Shown in pieces: positions 55,992-64,000 of a stretch of 64,000 nucleotides of DNA. The number at the start of each line of letters is the position of its first letter. Positions within the stretch are counted from its first letter, which is position 1. Under the pieces are notes generated by a model. That model ran no database searches and was not told the origin of the DNA. It worked only from the letters and a program-made list of their open reading frames with translations. Source of the stretch: Pseudomonas avellanae BPIC 631. Its GTDB lineage: Bacteria > Pseudomonadota > Gammaproteobacteria > Pseudomonadales > Pseudomonadaceae. Location of the stretch: assembly GCF_000444135.1 (NCBI RefSeq), contig NZ_ATDK01000048.1, positions 24,115 to 88,114 on the forward strand, given 5' to 3'. The position numbers and the translations under genes are program-made.

Positions 55992-56687
55992 TTGGCAGTT
56001 GCGAAGAAAAAACCGGCACCCAAGCGGGGCGCCAGCCGTTATCAGGCACCCGCGAAGAAGCCGATTCCAGGATGGTTGTGGCTGGCGATTGGCTTGACCG
56101 TGGGCGCATTCGTGGTCTTTCTGATGAAGCTCGAACCGGGCGGCGAAGACGTCAAGCGGGTCAAGGCGGACGCCAAGGCCGCCAAGATCGCCGAGGCGAA
56201 CAAGACGCCACCGAGCCCCACTGCGCCGGTCAAACCGAAGTACGACTTCTACACGCTGCTGCCGGAATCGGAAGTGATCGTGCCCAACGAAGCGGTCCCG
56301 GAGAAGACTCCACCGCCTGTGGCACCGACCGCCCCGGTTTCGCCCGAGCAGGCCGCCAAGATCGACACGGCACGCGCCCAGGCAGCCCTCAGCGGCCTGA
56401 CGCCGCCACCGGCTCCGCCAGTTGCCACGACCAAGCCAGCGGCCGTCACGACGTTCTTCCTGCAGGCGGGCTCGTTCCGCAAGCAGGCGGACGCCGAGAA
56501 AGTCCGCGCACAGATCATCCTGCTCGGCCAGACCTCGACAGTGGAGTCCGGCACGGTCAAGGATGAAACCTGGTACCGCGTACTGGTCGGCCCGTTCAGC
56601 AACCGCGAACAACTTACCACCGCCCAGAAACAACTGGCAGGCGGCGGTTTTAGTAACCTGTTGTTGCAACAGCGCCAGAGCCGATAG
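55992..56687 (+). CDS. FtsN-like SPOR-domain cell division protein
   Basis: 231 residues from a TTG start placed one base after the argS stop. A basic cytoplasmic N-terminus (AVAKKKPAPKRG) is followed by one membrane helix (WLWLAIGLTVGAFVVFLM, ~28-45), a Pro/Ala/Lys-rich periplasmic linker and a C-terminal SPOR domain (~150-225, TFFLQAGSFRKQADAEKVRA). It likely binds septal peptidoglycan and takes part in constriction, in the place of FtsN upstream of hslV, an order shared with E. coli (ftsN-hslVU). Confidence 0.9.
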   Translation: MAVAKKKPAPKRGASRYQAPAKKPIPGWLWLAIGLTVGAFVVFLMKLEPGGEDVKRVKADAKAAKIAEANKTPPSPTAPVKPKYDFYTLLPESEVIVPNEAVPEKTPPPVAPTAPVSPEQAAKIDTARAQAALSGLTPPPAPPVATTKPAAVTTFFLQAGSFRKQADAEKVRAQIILLGQTSTVESGTVKDETWYRVLVGPFSNREQLTTAQKQLAGGGFSNLLLQQRQSR

Positions 56688-56694
56688 CTGAAAC

Positions 56695-56782
56695 AGAGCG
56701 CGCAAAGCGCTCTGCGCTACATGTGGGAGTGAGCTTGCTCACGAAGAGGCCCTTATAACCGCCGGAGGTTTATGCCTCCGGC
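56695..56782. repeat. Hairpins and REP-type element between the SPOR gene and hslV
   Basis: Three hairpins follow in sequence: AGAGCGC-GCAAA-GCGCTCT (56695-56713), a Pseudomonas REP-like TGTGGGAGTGAGCTTGCTCAC (start and end words TGTGGGAG and GCTTGCTCAC, about 56722-56742), and GCCGGAGG-N6-CCTCCGGC (56761-56782). They probably insulate the argS/SPOR transcripts from the heat-shock operon behind them. Confidence 0.7.
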
Positions 56783-56819
56783 AGTCAACTGCCAGTTATC
56801 CCCGCTCTTCATCCCCAAG

Positions 56820-56847
56820 GTTGAAATACTCACCCACACCCCCATAT
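56820..56847 (+). promoter_or_regulatory. Heat-shock (sigma-32) promoter of hslVU
   Basis: GTTGAAA (56820-56826) and CCCCATAT (56840-56847) match the sigma-32 consensus CTTGAAA - CCCCATNT with a 13-base spacer, within the accepted 11-16. Transcription would start near 56855, about 40 bases before the hslV start codon. Confidence 0.85.
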
Positions 56848-56893
56848 GAGTTTGCATCAGGGCATTTTCGCCCCGCAGTGTGGAGACTCTCCC

Positions 56894-57424
56894 TTGACCA
56901 CCATCGTTTCAGTGCGCCGCCACGGTAAAGTCGTCATGGCCGGCGACGGCCAGGTTTCCCTGGGCAACACCGTCATGAAAGGCAACGCCAAGAAGGTGCG
57001 CCGCCTGTACCACGGTGAAGTGATCGCCGGATTTGCTGGCGCGACCGCCGACGCATTCACGCTGTTCGAGCGTTTTGAAGCCCAACTGGAAAAACACCAG
57101 GGGCATCTGGTTCGCGCAGCCGTCGAGCTGGCCAAGGACTGGCGTACCGACCGCTCGCTGAGCCGTCTTGAAGCCATGCTGGCAGTCGCCAACAAGGACG
57201 CGTCCTTGATCATCACCGGCAACGGCGACGTGGTAGAGCCCGAGGACGGCCTGATCGCCATGGGCTCCGGCGGTGCATTCGCTCAGGCCGCTGCCCGCGC
57301 CCTGATGCTCAAGACTGATCTTTCAGCACGCGAAATCGCCGAGACTTCCTTGCACATCGCTGGCGATATCTGCGTGTTCACCAACCACAACATCACCATT
57401 GAGGAGCAGGACCTCGCCGATTAA
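56894..57424 (+). CDS. hslV: ATP-dependent protease peptidase subunit
   Basis: 176 residues from TTG at 56894, preceded by GGAGA at seven bases. Removing the initiator residue exposes Thr, the N-terminal nucleophile ([21 protein letters not shown] begins the mature chain; split motif TTIVSV and GDGQVS). A longer frame from 56846 would hide this Thr and overlaps the promoter, so it was not used. It forms a double hexamer that works with HslU on misfolded proteins. Confidence 0.96.
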   Translation: MTTIVSVRRHGKVVMAGDGQVSLGNTVMKGNAKKVRRLYHGEVIAGFAGATADAFTLFERFEAQLEKHQGHLVRAAVELAKDWRTDRSLSRLEAMLAVANKDASLIITGNGDVVEPEDGLIAMGSGGAFAQAAARALMLKTDLSAREIAETSLHIAGDICVFTNHNITIEEQDLAD

Positions 57425-57489
57425 GCCCCTGCGGGCCGCACATGCTGCGGCCCCATTGGCTTGATCGCGCCAGAGGGCCGTGAGTAACC

Positions 57490-58827
57490 ATGTCCATGAC
57501 TCCCCGCGAAATCGTCCACGAACTCAATCGCCATATCATCGGCCAGGACGATGCCAAGCGCGCCGTTGCCATTGCCCTGCGCAACCGCTGGCGGCGCATG
57601 CAGTTGCCTGAAGAACTGCGTGTTGAAGTGACCCCCAAGAACATCCTGATGATCGGCCCGACTGGTGTCGGCAAGACCGAAATCGCCCGGCGCCTGGCCA
57701 AGCTCGCCAATGCGCCGTTCATCAAGGTCGAAGCGACCAAGTTCACCGAAGTGGGCTATGTAGGCCGTGATGTAGAGTCGATCATCCGTGATCTGGCCGA
57801 TGCTGCCATCAAGCTGCTGCGTGAACAGGAAATCGTCAAGGTTCGCCATCGCGCCGAAGACGCTGCCGAAGACCGCATCCTCGACGCCCTGCTGCCGCCT
57901 GCCCGCGTCGGTTTCAACGAAGACCCGGCGCAAAGCAGCGATTCCAACACCCGTCAGCTGTTCCGCAAGCGCCTTCGTGAAGGCCAGCTGGACGACAAGG
58001 AAATCGAAATCGAGATCAACGAAGCCGTTGGTGTCGATATCTCCGCGCCGCCCGGCATGGAAGAAATGACCAATCAGTTGCAGAGCCTGTTTGCCAACAT
58101 GGGCAAAGGCAAGACCAAGAGCCGCAAGCTCAAGGTCAAGGAAGCGCTCAAGCTGGTACGCGAAGAAGAAGCCGGGCGTCTGGTCAACGACGAAGAGTTG
58201 AAGGTCAAGGCACTGGAAGCGGTCGAGCAACACGGCATCGTGTTCATCGACGAGATCGACAAAGTGGCCAAGCGCGGTAACTCGGGCGGTGTCGATGTGT
58301 CCCGTGAGGGCGTACAGCGCGACCTGCTACCGCTGATCGAGGGCTGCACGGTGAACACCAAGCTGGGCATGGTCAAGACCGACCACATCCTGTTCATCGC
58401 CTCGGGTGCGTTCCACCTGAGCAAGCCGAGTGATCTGGTGCCCGAGCTGCAAGGCCGTCTGCCCATCCGCGTCGAGCTCAAGGCGCTGTCGCCGCAGGAC
58501 TTCGAGCGCATCCTCACCGAGCCACACGCCTCGCTGACCGAGCAATACCGCGAACTGCTCAAGACCGAAGGCCTGAAAATCGAATTCAAGCCCGACGGCA
58601 TCAAACGTCTGGCCGAGATTGCCTGGCAGGTCAACGAGAAGACCGAGAACATCGGCGCCCGACGCCTGCACACTCTGCTTGAGCGTCTGTTGGAAGAAGT
58701 TTCGTTCAGCGCAGGCGACCTGGCGATCAGCCCGGACGCAGCGCCTATCGAAATCGATGCCGACTACGTCAACAGCCACCTTGGCGAGCTGGCGGAAAAC
58801 GAAGACCTGTCGCGCTATATTCTTTAA
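57490..58827 (+). CDS. hslU: ATP-dependent protease ATPase subunit
   Basis: 445 residues, AAA+ unfoldase. [16 protein letters not shown] near residue 57 is Walker [14 protein letters not shown] near residue 252 is Walker B, an intermediate domain of charged helices lies between (~110-240), and the C-terminus ends in RYIL, which inserts into HslV. The gap to hslV is 65 bases, so both are expressed from the heat-shock promoter. A second ATG two codons in is possible. Confidence 0.97.
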   Translation: MSMTPREIVHELNRHIIGQDDAKRAVAIALRNRWRRMQLPEELRVEVTPKNILMIGPTGVGKTEIARRLAKLANAPFIKVEATKFTEVGYVGRDVESIIRDLADAAIKLLREQEIVKVRHRAEDAAEDRILDALLPPARVGFNEDPAQSSDSNTRQLFRKRLREGQLDDKEIEIEINEAVGVDISAPPGMEEMTNQLQSLFANMGKGKTKSRKLKVKEALKLVREEEAGRLVNDEELKVKALEAVEQHGIVFIDEIDKVAKRGNSGGVDVSREGVQRDLLPLIEGCTVNTKLGMVKTDHILFIASGAFHLSKPSDLVPELQGRLPIRVELKALSPQDFERILTEPHASLTEQYRELLKTEGLKIEFKPDGIKRLAEIAWQVNEKTENIGARRLHTLLERLLEEVSFSAGDLAISPDAAPIEIDADYVNSHLGELAENEDLSRYIL

Positions 58828-58831
58828 ACAT

Positions 58832-58904
58832 GAGCTGCAAGCTTCAAGCTGTAAGAGGTCGTTCACTCCTGCAGCTTTTCTGCTTGTAGCTTGTAGCTTG
58901 TAGC
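58832..58904. repeat. AGCTTCAAGCT-type repeat with three TTGTAGC units
   Basis: After hslU the words GAGCTGCAAGCTTCAAGCT and, further on, three perfect tandem TTGTAGC units (58884-58904) occur. Part of the first word can pair with the second half and with ACTTGAGGCTGCTC after it, giving a long imperfect hairpin. It shares its core with the gltB-gltD hairpin. Confidence 0.6.
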
Positions 58905-58926
58905 TTAAAACTTGAGGCTGCTCTTA

Positions 58927-59298
58927 ATGCTCCCCACCGCTATCCAGCTGCACAAAGCCTCTAAAACCCTGACGCTGAAATACGCGGCGGATGAGGAATA
59001 TCACCTTCCTGCCGAGTTTCTGCGCGTGCATTCGCCGTCTGCTGAAGTCCAGGGGCATGGCAGGCCGATCCTGCAGTTCGGCAAGCTGGGCGTGGGTCTG
59101 AGCAAGGTTGAACCTGCGGGGCAATACGCACTGAAACTGACCTTCAACGATGGTCATGACTCAGGACTGTTCACCTGGGACTACCTGTACCAACTGGCCA
59201 CACGCCAGGAGTCGCTGTGGGAAGACTATTTGCAGGAGTTGAAAAAAGCCGGCAAATCCCGCGACCCTTCCGAACAAGTCATCAAGCTGATGCTCTGA
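58927..59298 (+). CDS. DUF971 / gamma-butyrobetaine hydroxylase N-terminal-like protein
   Basis: 123 residues. LPTAIQLHKASKTLTLKYAADEEYHLPAEFLR and TFNDGHDSGLFTWDYLYQL carry the pattern of the small DUF971 domain (shown here by the words LTLKYAADEEYHLPAEFLR and GHDSGLFTWDYL), also found at the N-terminus of gamma-butyrobetaine dioxygenases and in some iron-sulfur assembly proteins. No catalytic role is known to me. ATG chosen five codons inside the longer frame. It is a common neighbour of hslU in Pseudomonas. Confidence 0.85.
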   Translation: MLPTAIQLHKASKTLTLKYAADEEYHLPAEFLRVHSPSAEVQGHGRPILQFGKLGVGLSKVEPAGQYALKLTFNDGHDSGLFTWDYLYQLATRQESLWEDYLQELKKAGKSRDPSEQVIKLML

Positions 59299-59605
59299 CC
59301 TGTCCAGTCCCGCCTGCCTGACCTGTCCTCACAATCAAGCTAAGCCGCTCTGACCTGCCGCTTGCCGTTTTAGAAAGCGCTTTCTAATCAATTTTGTTTC
59401 AATGTTCCGCGCAGCGGTCGATGACCGACGCTGCTTGCGATTTTTTTAAATCTCGGGTAACCAGTCACTTTGGCAAGTTTCCTGCGTCGGATTGTCCAGA
59501 AGAAAGTCACACCGTAAATTGACAGTAGAACTGGCTATCCGCCTGTATCACTGGTTCACAGGCAAGGAATGTCAGTGTTCGTCTCAGGACAATGGAGCGT
59601 CGTAG
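59299..59605. promoter_or_regulatory. phaC1 upstream control region
   Basis: No gene lies here. From left to right: a perfect 18-bp palindrome TTAGAAAGCGCTTTCTAA (59370-59387), a hairpin followed by T7 (59411-59447) that probably ends the DUF971 transcript, a -24/-12-like element TGGCAAG-TTTC-CTGC (59471-59485; GG and GC ten bases apart as sigma-54 requires), and TTGACA at 59519-59524 that could be a sigma-70 -35 box. The phaC1 start is preceded by GGAG. Several control inputs on the polyester operon are likely. Confidence 0.55.
59411..59447 (+). terminator. Candidate terminator after the DUF971 gene
   Basis: GCAGCGGTC and GACC..GCTGC form an imperfect two-part stem with a three-base bulge, followed after six bases by seven T residues. 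Spacing between stem and T run is longer than ideal, so strength is uncertain. Confidence 0.5.
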
Positions 59606-61291
59606 ATGAGTAACCCGAAAGACGATGAACTGCAGCGCCAGGCCTCTGAGCACACGCTAGGCCTGAACCCGGTAGTAGGCCTGCGCCGCAAGGACTTGCT
59701 GAGCACCGCACGCCTTGTACTGCGCCAGGCGCTCAAGCAACCGATCCACAGCATCAAGCACGTCGCGCACCTGGGCGTCGAACTCAGGAACGTGATGCTC
59801 GGCAAGTCCGCCTTGCAGCCGACGCCCGAGGACCGACGCTTCGCTGATCCGGCCTGGAGCCAGAACCCGCTTTACCGCCGCTATCTGCAGACCTACCTGG
59901 CCTGGCGCAAAGAGCTGCACGAGTGGATCGGCGGCAGCAACCTCACCCCGCAAGACATCAGCCGTGCTCACTTTGTGATCAACCTGATGACCGAAGCCAT
60001 GTCGCCCACCAACTCCGCCGCCAACCCGGCAGCCGTTAAGCGCTTCTTCGAGACCGGCGGCAAAAGCCTGCTCGATGGTCTGTCACACCTGGCCAAGGAT
60101 CTGGTGAACAACGGCGGTATGCCGAGCCAGGTCAACATGGATGCTTTCGAGGTCGGCAAGAACCTGGCTACCAGCGAAGGTGCCGTGGTGTTTCGCAACG
60201 ATGTGCTGGAGCTGATCCAGTACAAGCCGATCACCGAGCAGGTTCACGAGCGTCCACTGCTGGTGATCCCGCCGCAGATCAACAAATTCTACGTCTTCGA
60301 CCTGAGCCCGGAAAAAAGCCTCGCGCGGTTTTGCCTGCGCAGTAACGTGCAGACCTTCATCATCAGTTGGCGCAACCCGACCAAGGCCCAGCGCGAATGG
60401 GGCCTGTCGACCTACATCGAAGCACTCAAGGAAGCGGTCGATGTGGTGCTGGCGATCACCGGCAGCAAAGACATCAATATGCTCGGGGCCTGCTCGGGCG
60501 GGATAACCTGTACCGCGCTGCCGCTGCTGGGGCATTACGCGGCGCTGGGCGAAAAGAAAGTCAACGCCATGACCCTGCTGGTCAGCGTTCTGGATACCAC
60601 GCTGGACAACGAAGTCGCGCTGTTCGTCGACGAGCAGACGCTCGAAACTGCAAAGCGCCACTCCTATCAGGCAGGCGTGCTGGAAGGCCGCGACATGGCC
60701 AAGGTATTCGCCTGGATGCGCCCCAATGACCTGATCTGGAATTACTGGGTCAACAATTACCTGCTCGGCAACGAGCCGCCGGTCTTCGATATTCTGTTCT
60801 GGAACAACGACACCACGCGCCTGCCCGCCGCGTTTCACGGCGATCTGATCGAGATGTTCAAGAACAACCCGCTGATCCGCCCCAACGCGCTGGAAGTCTG
60901 CGGCACGCCGATCGACCTCAAGCAGGTCACGGCCGATGTGTTCTGCCTGGCCGGCACCAACGACCACATTACGCCGTGGGCCTCCTGCTACAAGTCAGCG
61001 CGGCTGTTTGGCGGCAAGACCGAGTTCGTGCTCTCCAGCAGCGGCCACATCCAGAGCATTCTCAACCCGCCGGGCAACCCTAAGTCGCGTTACATGACGC
61101 ACGATGAATTGCCTGCGGACCCGGCCGTCTGGCAGGAAAACGGCACCAAACACACTGATTCCTGGTGGCTACACTGGCAGGAATGGCAGACCAGCCGCTC
61201 GGGCAAATTGAAAAAGGCACCGGCCGGGCTCGGCAACAAAGCCTATCCATCAGCCGAGGCAGCGCCCGGGACCTACGTTCACGAACGTTAG
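59606..61291 (+). CDS. phaC1: Class II (medium-chain) polyhydroxyalkanoate synthase 1
   Basis: 561 residues, alpha/beta-hydrolase fold. The lipase-like box GACSGG holds the catalytic Cys296; the other members of the triad are the Asp in AGTNDHITPW near residue 451 and the His in SSSGHIQSILNPPGNP near residue 479. The C-terminus PGTYVHER is complete. It polymerises (R)-3-hydroxyacyl-CoA into storage polyester granules. First gene of phaC1-phaZ-phaC2. Confidence 0.97.
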   Translation: MSNPKDDELQRQASEHTLGLNPVVGLRRKDLLSTARLVLRQALKQPIHSIKHVAHLGVELRNVMLGKSALQPTPEDRRFADPAWSQNPLYRRYLQTYLAWRKELHEWIGGSNLTPQDISRAHFVINLMTEAMSPTNSAANPAAVKRFFETGGKSLLDGLSHLAKDLVNNGGMPSQVNMDAFEVGKNLATSEGAVVFRNDVLELIQYKPITEQVHERPLLVIPPQINKFYVFDLSPEKSLARFCLRSNVQTFIISWRNPTKAQREWGLSTYIEALKEAVDVVLAITGSKDINMLGACSGGITCTALPLLGHYAALGEKKVNAMTLLVSVLDTTLDNEVALFVDEQTLETAKRHSYQAGVLEGRDMAKVFAWMRPNDLIWNYWVNNYLLGNEPPVFDILFWNNDTTRLPAAFHGDLIEMFKNNPLIRPNALEVCGTPIDLKQVTADVFCLAGTNDHITPWASCYKSARLFGGKTEFVLSSSGHIQSILNPPGNPKSRYMTHDELPADPAVWQENGTKHTDSWWLHWQEWQTSRSGKLKKAPAGLGNKAYPSAEAAPGTYVHER

Positions 61292-61344
61292 GCTCGCTCA
61301 GTCCGGAGAAATCCCCCGGCGGTTCAATCAACAGGGCTTCGCGC

Positions 61345-62202
61345 ATGCCGGAACCGTTTGTTTTTCGCTCCATAGACCTGAACGGACACACCATTCGTAC
61401 CGCCGTGCGCCCAGGCAAGAGTCACCTGACGCCGCTGCTGATATTCAACGGCATCGGCGCCAACCTGGAGCTGGTGTTTCCGTTTGTCGAGGCGCTGGAC
61501 CCGGACCTGGAAGTCATCGCCTTCGACGTGCCGGGGGTCGGTGGGTCGTCGACACCCAAACGTCCCTATCGCTTTCCGGGGCTGGCCAAACTCGCGGCGC
61601 GCATGCTCGATTACCTGAACTACGGGCAGGTCAATGCCATCGGTGTTTCCTGGGGCGGTGCGCTGGCGCAGCAGTTTGCCCATGACTACCCCGAGCGCTG
61701 CAAGAAACTGGTACTGGCGGCCACGTCAGCGGGCATGGCGATGGTGCCGGGCAAGCCAAGGGTGCTGTGGTTGATGGCCAGCCCGCGCCGCTATATTCAA
61801 CCGTCCCATGTCATTCGCATCGCACCGGAAATCTACGGCGGTGCGTTTCGGCGCGATCACAACCTTGCGGCCAATCACGCTGCCAAGGTGCGCTCGTCCG
61901 GCAAGCTGGGCTACTACTGGCAGCTGTTTGCCGGCATGGGCTGGACCAGCATTCACTGGCTGCACAAGATTCACCAGCCAACGCTGGTGCTGGCAGGCGA
62001 TGACGATCCGCTGATCCCCCTGGTCAATATGCGCCTGCTGGCCTGGCGAATACCCAATGCCCAGCTACACATAATCGATGACGGGCATTTGTTCCTGATT
62101 ACCCGCGCCGAAGCTGTCGCGCCGATCATCATGGGGTTTCTGCAGCAGGAGCGACAACGCGCGGTCATGCACCCTCAGCCCACACCAGCCCGAACGCGCT
62201 GA
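61345..62202 (+). CDS. phaZ: Intracellular polyhydroxyalkanoate depolymerase
   Basis: 285 residues, alpha/beta hydrolase. GVSWGGALAQQFAHDYP near residue 100 contains the lipase box with the catalytic Ser; the Asp in AGDDDPLIPL near residue 221 and the His in DDGHLFLITR near residue 248 complete the triad. It breaks down the stored polyester. The ATG chosen gives the MPEPFVFRSIDLNG start common in Pseudomonas. It lies between the two synthase genes, the standard order. Confidence 0.96.
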   Translation: MPEPFVFRSIDLNGHTIRTAVRPGKSHLTPLLIFNGIGANLELVFPFVEALDPDLEVIAFDVPGVGGSSTPKRPYRFPGLAKLAARMLDYLNYGQVNAIGVSWGGALAQQFAHDYPERCKKLVLAATSAGMAMVPGKPRVLWLMASPRRYIQPSHVIRIAPEIYGGAFRRDHNLAANHAAKVRSSGKLGYYWQLFAGMGWTSIHWLHKIHQPTLVLAGDDDPLIPLVNMRLLAWRIPNAQLHIIDDGHLFLITRAEAVAPIIMGFLQQERQRAVMHPQPTPARTR

Positions 62203-62352
62203 CAGCGCCAGCAGGCCCTCGACGCTGAACAGAACAGTTCCAACCATTACGCACTACACAGGAGCTTTTGAGCGCGCAAAACGACGCAAGCCCTTCGCAG
62301 CAGAAAGGCCAGCGCCATCCCATGAGTTGCCTGACGACGGAGTGTTGCCCTC

Positions 62353-64000
62353 ATGCAAGAAAAACCAGCGAAAGCTGCCGCGATCGCGCCCGCGAACTTT
62401 ATCAACGCGCAAAGCGCCATAGCCGGTGTGCGCGGGCGAGACCTGCTTTCGACCCTGCGTAATGTGGCTACGCAAGGCTGGCGGCATCCGATTCGCAGCG
62501 CCCGCCACGCTCTGGCACTGGGCAGCCAGTTGGGTCGTGTGGTGCTGCTGGGCGAAACCCCTCACCCGCACAACCCAAAGGACAGCCGCTTCGCCGACCC
62601 GACCTGGAGCCTGAACCCGCTTTATCGCCGGGGGCTGCAGGTTTATCTCAGTTGCCAGCATCAAGTCAGGCAGTGGATTGATGACTGCGACCTGTCCACA
62701 GAGGACCGGGCCCGCGCGCATTTTCTGTTCACGCTGATCAACGACGCGCTGGCCCCGTCCAATACCCTGCTCAACCCGCAAGCCATCAAAGAGCTGTTCA
62801 ACTCCGGCGGTGCCAGCCTGCTCAAAGGCCTGAGCCACATGGCCGATGACCTGTTGCACAACAACGGCCTGCCCAGCCAGACCACCAAGGACGCTTTCGA
62901 GGTAGGACGGACCGTGGCGGCCACACCCGGCGCGGTGGTGTTCCGTAACGAAATGTTCGAATTGATCCAGTACCGGCCGATGAGCGAAAAGCAGTTCAGT
63001 CGACCGGTTCTGATCGTGCCGCCGCAGATCAACAAGTACTACATCTTCGATCTCAGCCCGGCCAACAGCTTTGTGCAATACGCCCTCAAGAACGGCCTGT
63101 CGACATTCATCATCAGTTGGCGCAACCCGGATATTCGTCATCGCGAATGGGGGCTGTCCAGTTATGTCGAGGCGACCGAGCAGGCGATGAATATCTGCCG
63201 GGCGATCAGCGGTGCGCGTGAGGTCAATCTGGTGGGCGCATGCGCAGGCGGTCTGACCATCGCCGCGCTGTTGGGCCACTTGCAGGTCAAACGCCAGACA
63301 CGCCGTGTTGCCAGCGCGACCTACATGGTCAGCCTGCTGGACAGCCAGATCGATAGCCCTGCCACGCTGTTCATCGATGAGCAGGCACTGGAAGACGCCA
63401 AGCGCCGCTCCTATCAGCGAGGCGTGCTGGAGGGCAGTCAGATGAGCCGGATATTTTCCTGGATGCGCCCCAATGACCTGATCTGGACGTACTGGATCAA
63501 CAATTACCTGCTGGGCAAATCGCCGCCGCCGTTCGACATTCTTTACTGGAACAACGACACCACGCGCCTCCCGGCGGCACTGCACGGTGACCTGCTGGAC
63601 TTCTTCAAGCACAACCCACTGAGTCATGCCGGTGGGCTGGAAGTCTGCGGTACGCCAATCGACCTGCAGAAAGTCACGGTCGACAGCTTCAGCGTCGCCG
63701 GCATCAACGATCACATCACGCCATGGGACTCGGTGTACCGCTCGACCCTGCTGCTGGGCGGCGACCGACGTTTCGTGCTGGCCAACAGCGGCCATGTGCA
63801 GAGCATTCTCAACCCGCCCGGCAACCCCAAAGCCAACTATGTCGAGAACGACAGGCTGAGCAGCGATCCGCGTGCCTGGTACTACGAAGCCACCGCCCGA
63901 AAATGCTTCAACCGGGCGAAGGCGTTTTCTACGAGATGTCGATTGCGATATAACCCTTTGTCCAGATCTGCGTTCCCTTTCAGAGAATTGCGCTTTCGTG
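62353..64000 (+). CDS. phaC2: Class II polyhydroxyalkanoate synthase 2, C-terminus disrupted, runs off window
   Basis: Open for 549 codons to the window edge. Residues 1 to ~512 are a normal PhaC2: start MQEKPAKAAAIAP, catalytic Cys in VGACAGGLTIAAL near residue 298, Asp in AGINDHITPWD and His in NSGHVQSILNPPGNPK. After LSSDPRAWYYEA (codons ~504-515) the sequence departs from the family: the expected Trp-rich block (SWW in PhaC1) and the PGTYV end are missing and a Cys/Arg-rich stretch follows. A frameshift alone does not restore the block in any frame. The ATG has a GGAG site ten bases upstream. The 150-base gap after phaZ holds no convincing gene. Confidence 0.85.
   Translation, partial: MQEKPAKAAAIAPANFINAQSAIAGVRGRDLLSTLRNVATQGWRHPIRSARHALALGSQLGRVVLLGETPHPHNPKDSRFADPTWSLNPLYRRGLQVYLSCQHQVRQWIDDCDLSTEDRARAHFLFTLINDALAPSNTLLNPQAIKELFNSGGASLLKGLSHMADDLLHNNGLPSQTTKDAFEVGRTVAATPGAVVFRNEMFELIQYRPMSEKQFSRPVLIVPPQINKYYIFDLSPANSFVQYALKNGLSTFIISWRNPDIRHREWGLSSYVEATEQAMNICRAISGAREVNLVGACAGGLTIAALLGHLQVKRQTRRVASATYMVSLLDSQIDSPATLFIDEQALEDAKRRSYQRGVLEGSQMSRIFSWMRPNDLIWTYWINNYLLGKSPPPFDILYWNNDTTRLPAALHGDLLDFFKHNPLSHAGGLEVCGTPIDLQKVTVDSFSVAGINDHITPWDSVYRSTLLLGGDRRFVLANSGHVQSILNPPGNPKANYVENDRLSSDPRAWYYEATARKCFNRAKAFSTRCRLRYNPLSRSAFPFRELRFR
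63890..64000. other. Candidate foreign DNA junction inside phaC2
   Basis: From about 63890 the bases no longer encode PhaC2 in any frame. Another frame reads MLQPGEGVFYEMSIAI and stops at 63953, which has the look of a genuine protein end. Only 110 bases are visible, so an insertion sequence, genomic island end, or chromosomal rearrangement cannot be told apart. Confidence 0.45.

Noticed and set aside
62268..62462. TTG-initiated 64-codon frame with a good AGGAG site before phaC2
   Set aside because: It overlaps phaC2 in another frame and has no recognisable features. The ribosome site is real-looking, so a leader peptide is possible but not supported.
62254..63795. 513-codon minus-strand frame opposite phaC2
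   Set aside because: Antisense shadow; the plus frame has the synthase catalytic triad.

Overview
The window (about 60% GC, densely coding, with long runs of overlapping genes) looks like a chromosome segment of a plant-associated Pseudomonas of the P. syringae group. The basis is the housekeeping order (hemE, gltDB, damX-aroBK-pilQPONM, divergent ponA, maeB, rpmE, priA, argS, hslVU, phaC1-phaZ-phaC2) and intergenic repeats typical of that group. Species identity is an inference from gene content; no database was searched. No rRNA, tRNA, CRISPR array, intact insertion sequence or replication origin was seen.

Region A (1-16995) is one co-oriented block of 19 genes, most overlapping by a few bases. 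It is an aryl-polyene-type pigment operon entered from its left edge: acyltransferase (cut), two acyl carrier proteins, a COG4648-like membrane protein, an AMP-ligase fused to a hotdog domain, a GT2 glycosyltransferase, an LpxL-like acyltransferase, an MIO ammonia-lyase, a thioesterase, a LolA-like carrier, an MMPL exporter, a CPA2-antiporter-like membrane protein, a halogenase-like flavoprotein, a methyltransferase, a DUF3261 lipoprotein, a ketosynthase, a dehydratase, a ketoreductase and a second ketosynthase. Inferred logic: the lyase makes an arylacrylate starter, the ligase loads it on an ACP, the KS/KR/DH enzymes extend it to a polyene, the flavoprotein and methyltransferase decorate it, and the acyltransferases, LolA-like and MMPL proteins attach and move the product to the outer membrane. 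Three 138-139 bp repeats follow the operon.

Region B (17446-25096) is accessory: a divergent LysR/MFS pair, an in-frame coding remnant after the MFS stop, a GntP permease - RpiR regulator - N-acyl-D-amino-acid deacylase operon, and a Fic AMP-transferase-type protein with a built-in inhibitory motif and a C-terminal winged helix.

Region C (25321-37574) holds hemE and gltD/gltB. Between them sit two accessory genes on the minus strand: an amidase-signature enzyme and a 1082-residue DUF6543-type (dermonecrotic-toxin-like) protein with a distinct C-terminal tail and no visible immunity gene. This pair is the best candidate here for a little-described system.

Region D (37934-59298) is core: damX-like, aroB, aroK and the pilMNOPQ type IV pilus operon, divergent ponA, malic enzyme, a secreted thermonuclease-family protein, rpmE, priA, argS, an FtsN-like SPOR protein, hslVU behind a near-consensus heat-shock promoter, and a DUF971 protein.

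Region E (59606-64000) is the medium-chain polyhydroxyalkanoate cluster phaC1-phaZ-phaC2, with a perfect 18-bp palindrome and a -24/-12-like element upstream. The phaC2 reading frame loses its family C-terminus near 63890, just before the window ends, which suggests a rearrangement or insertion junction.
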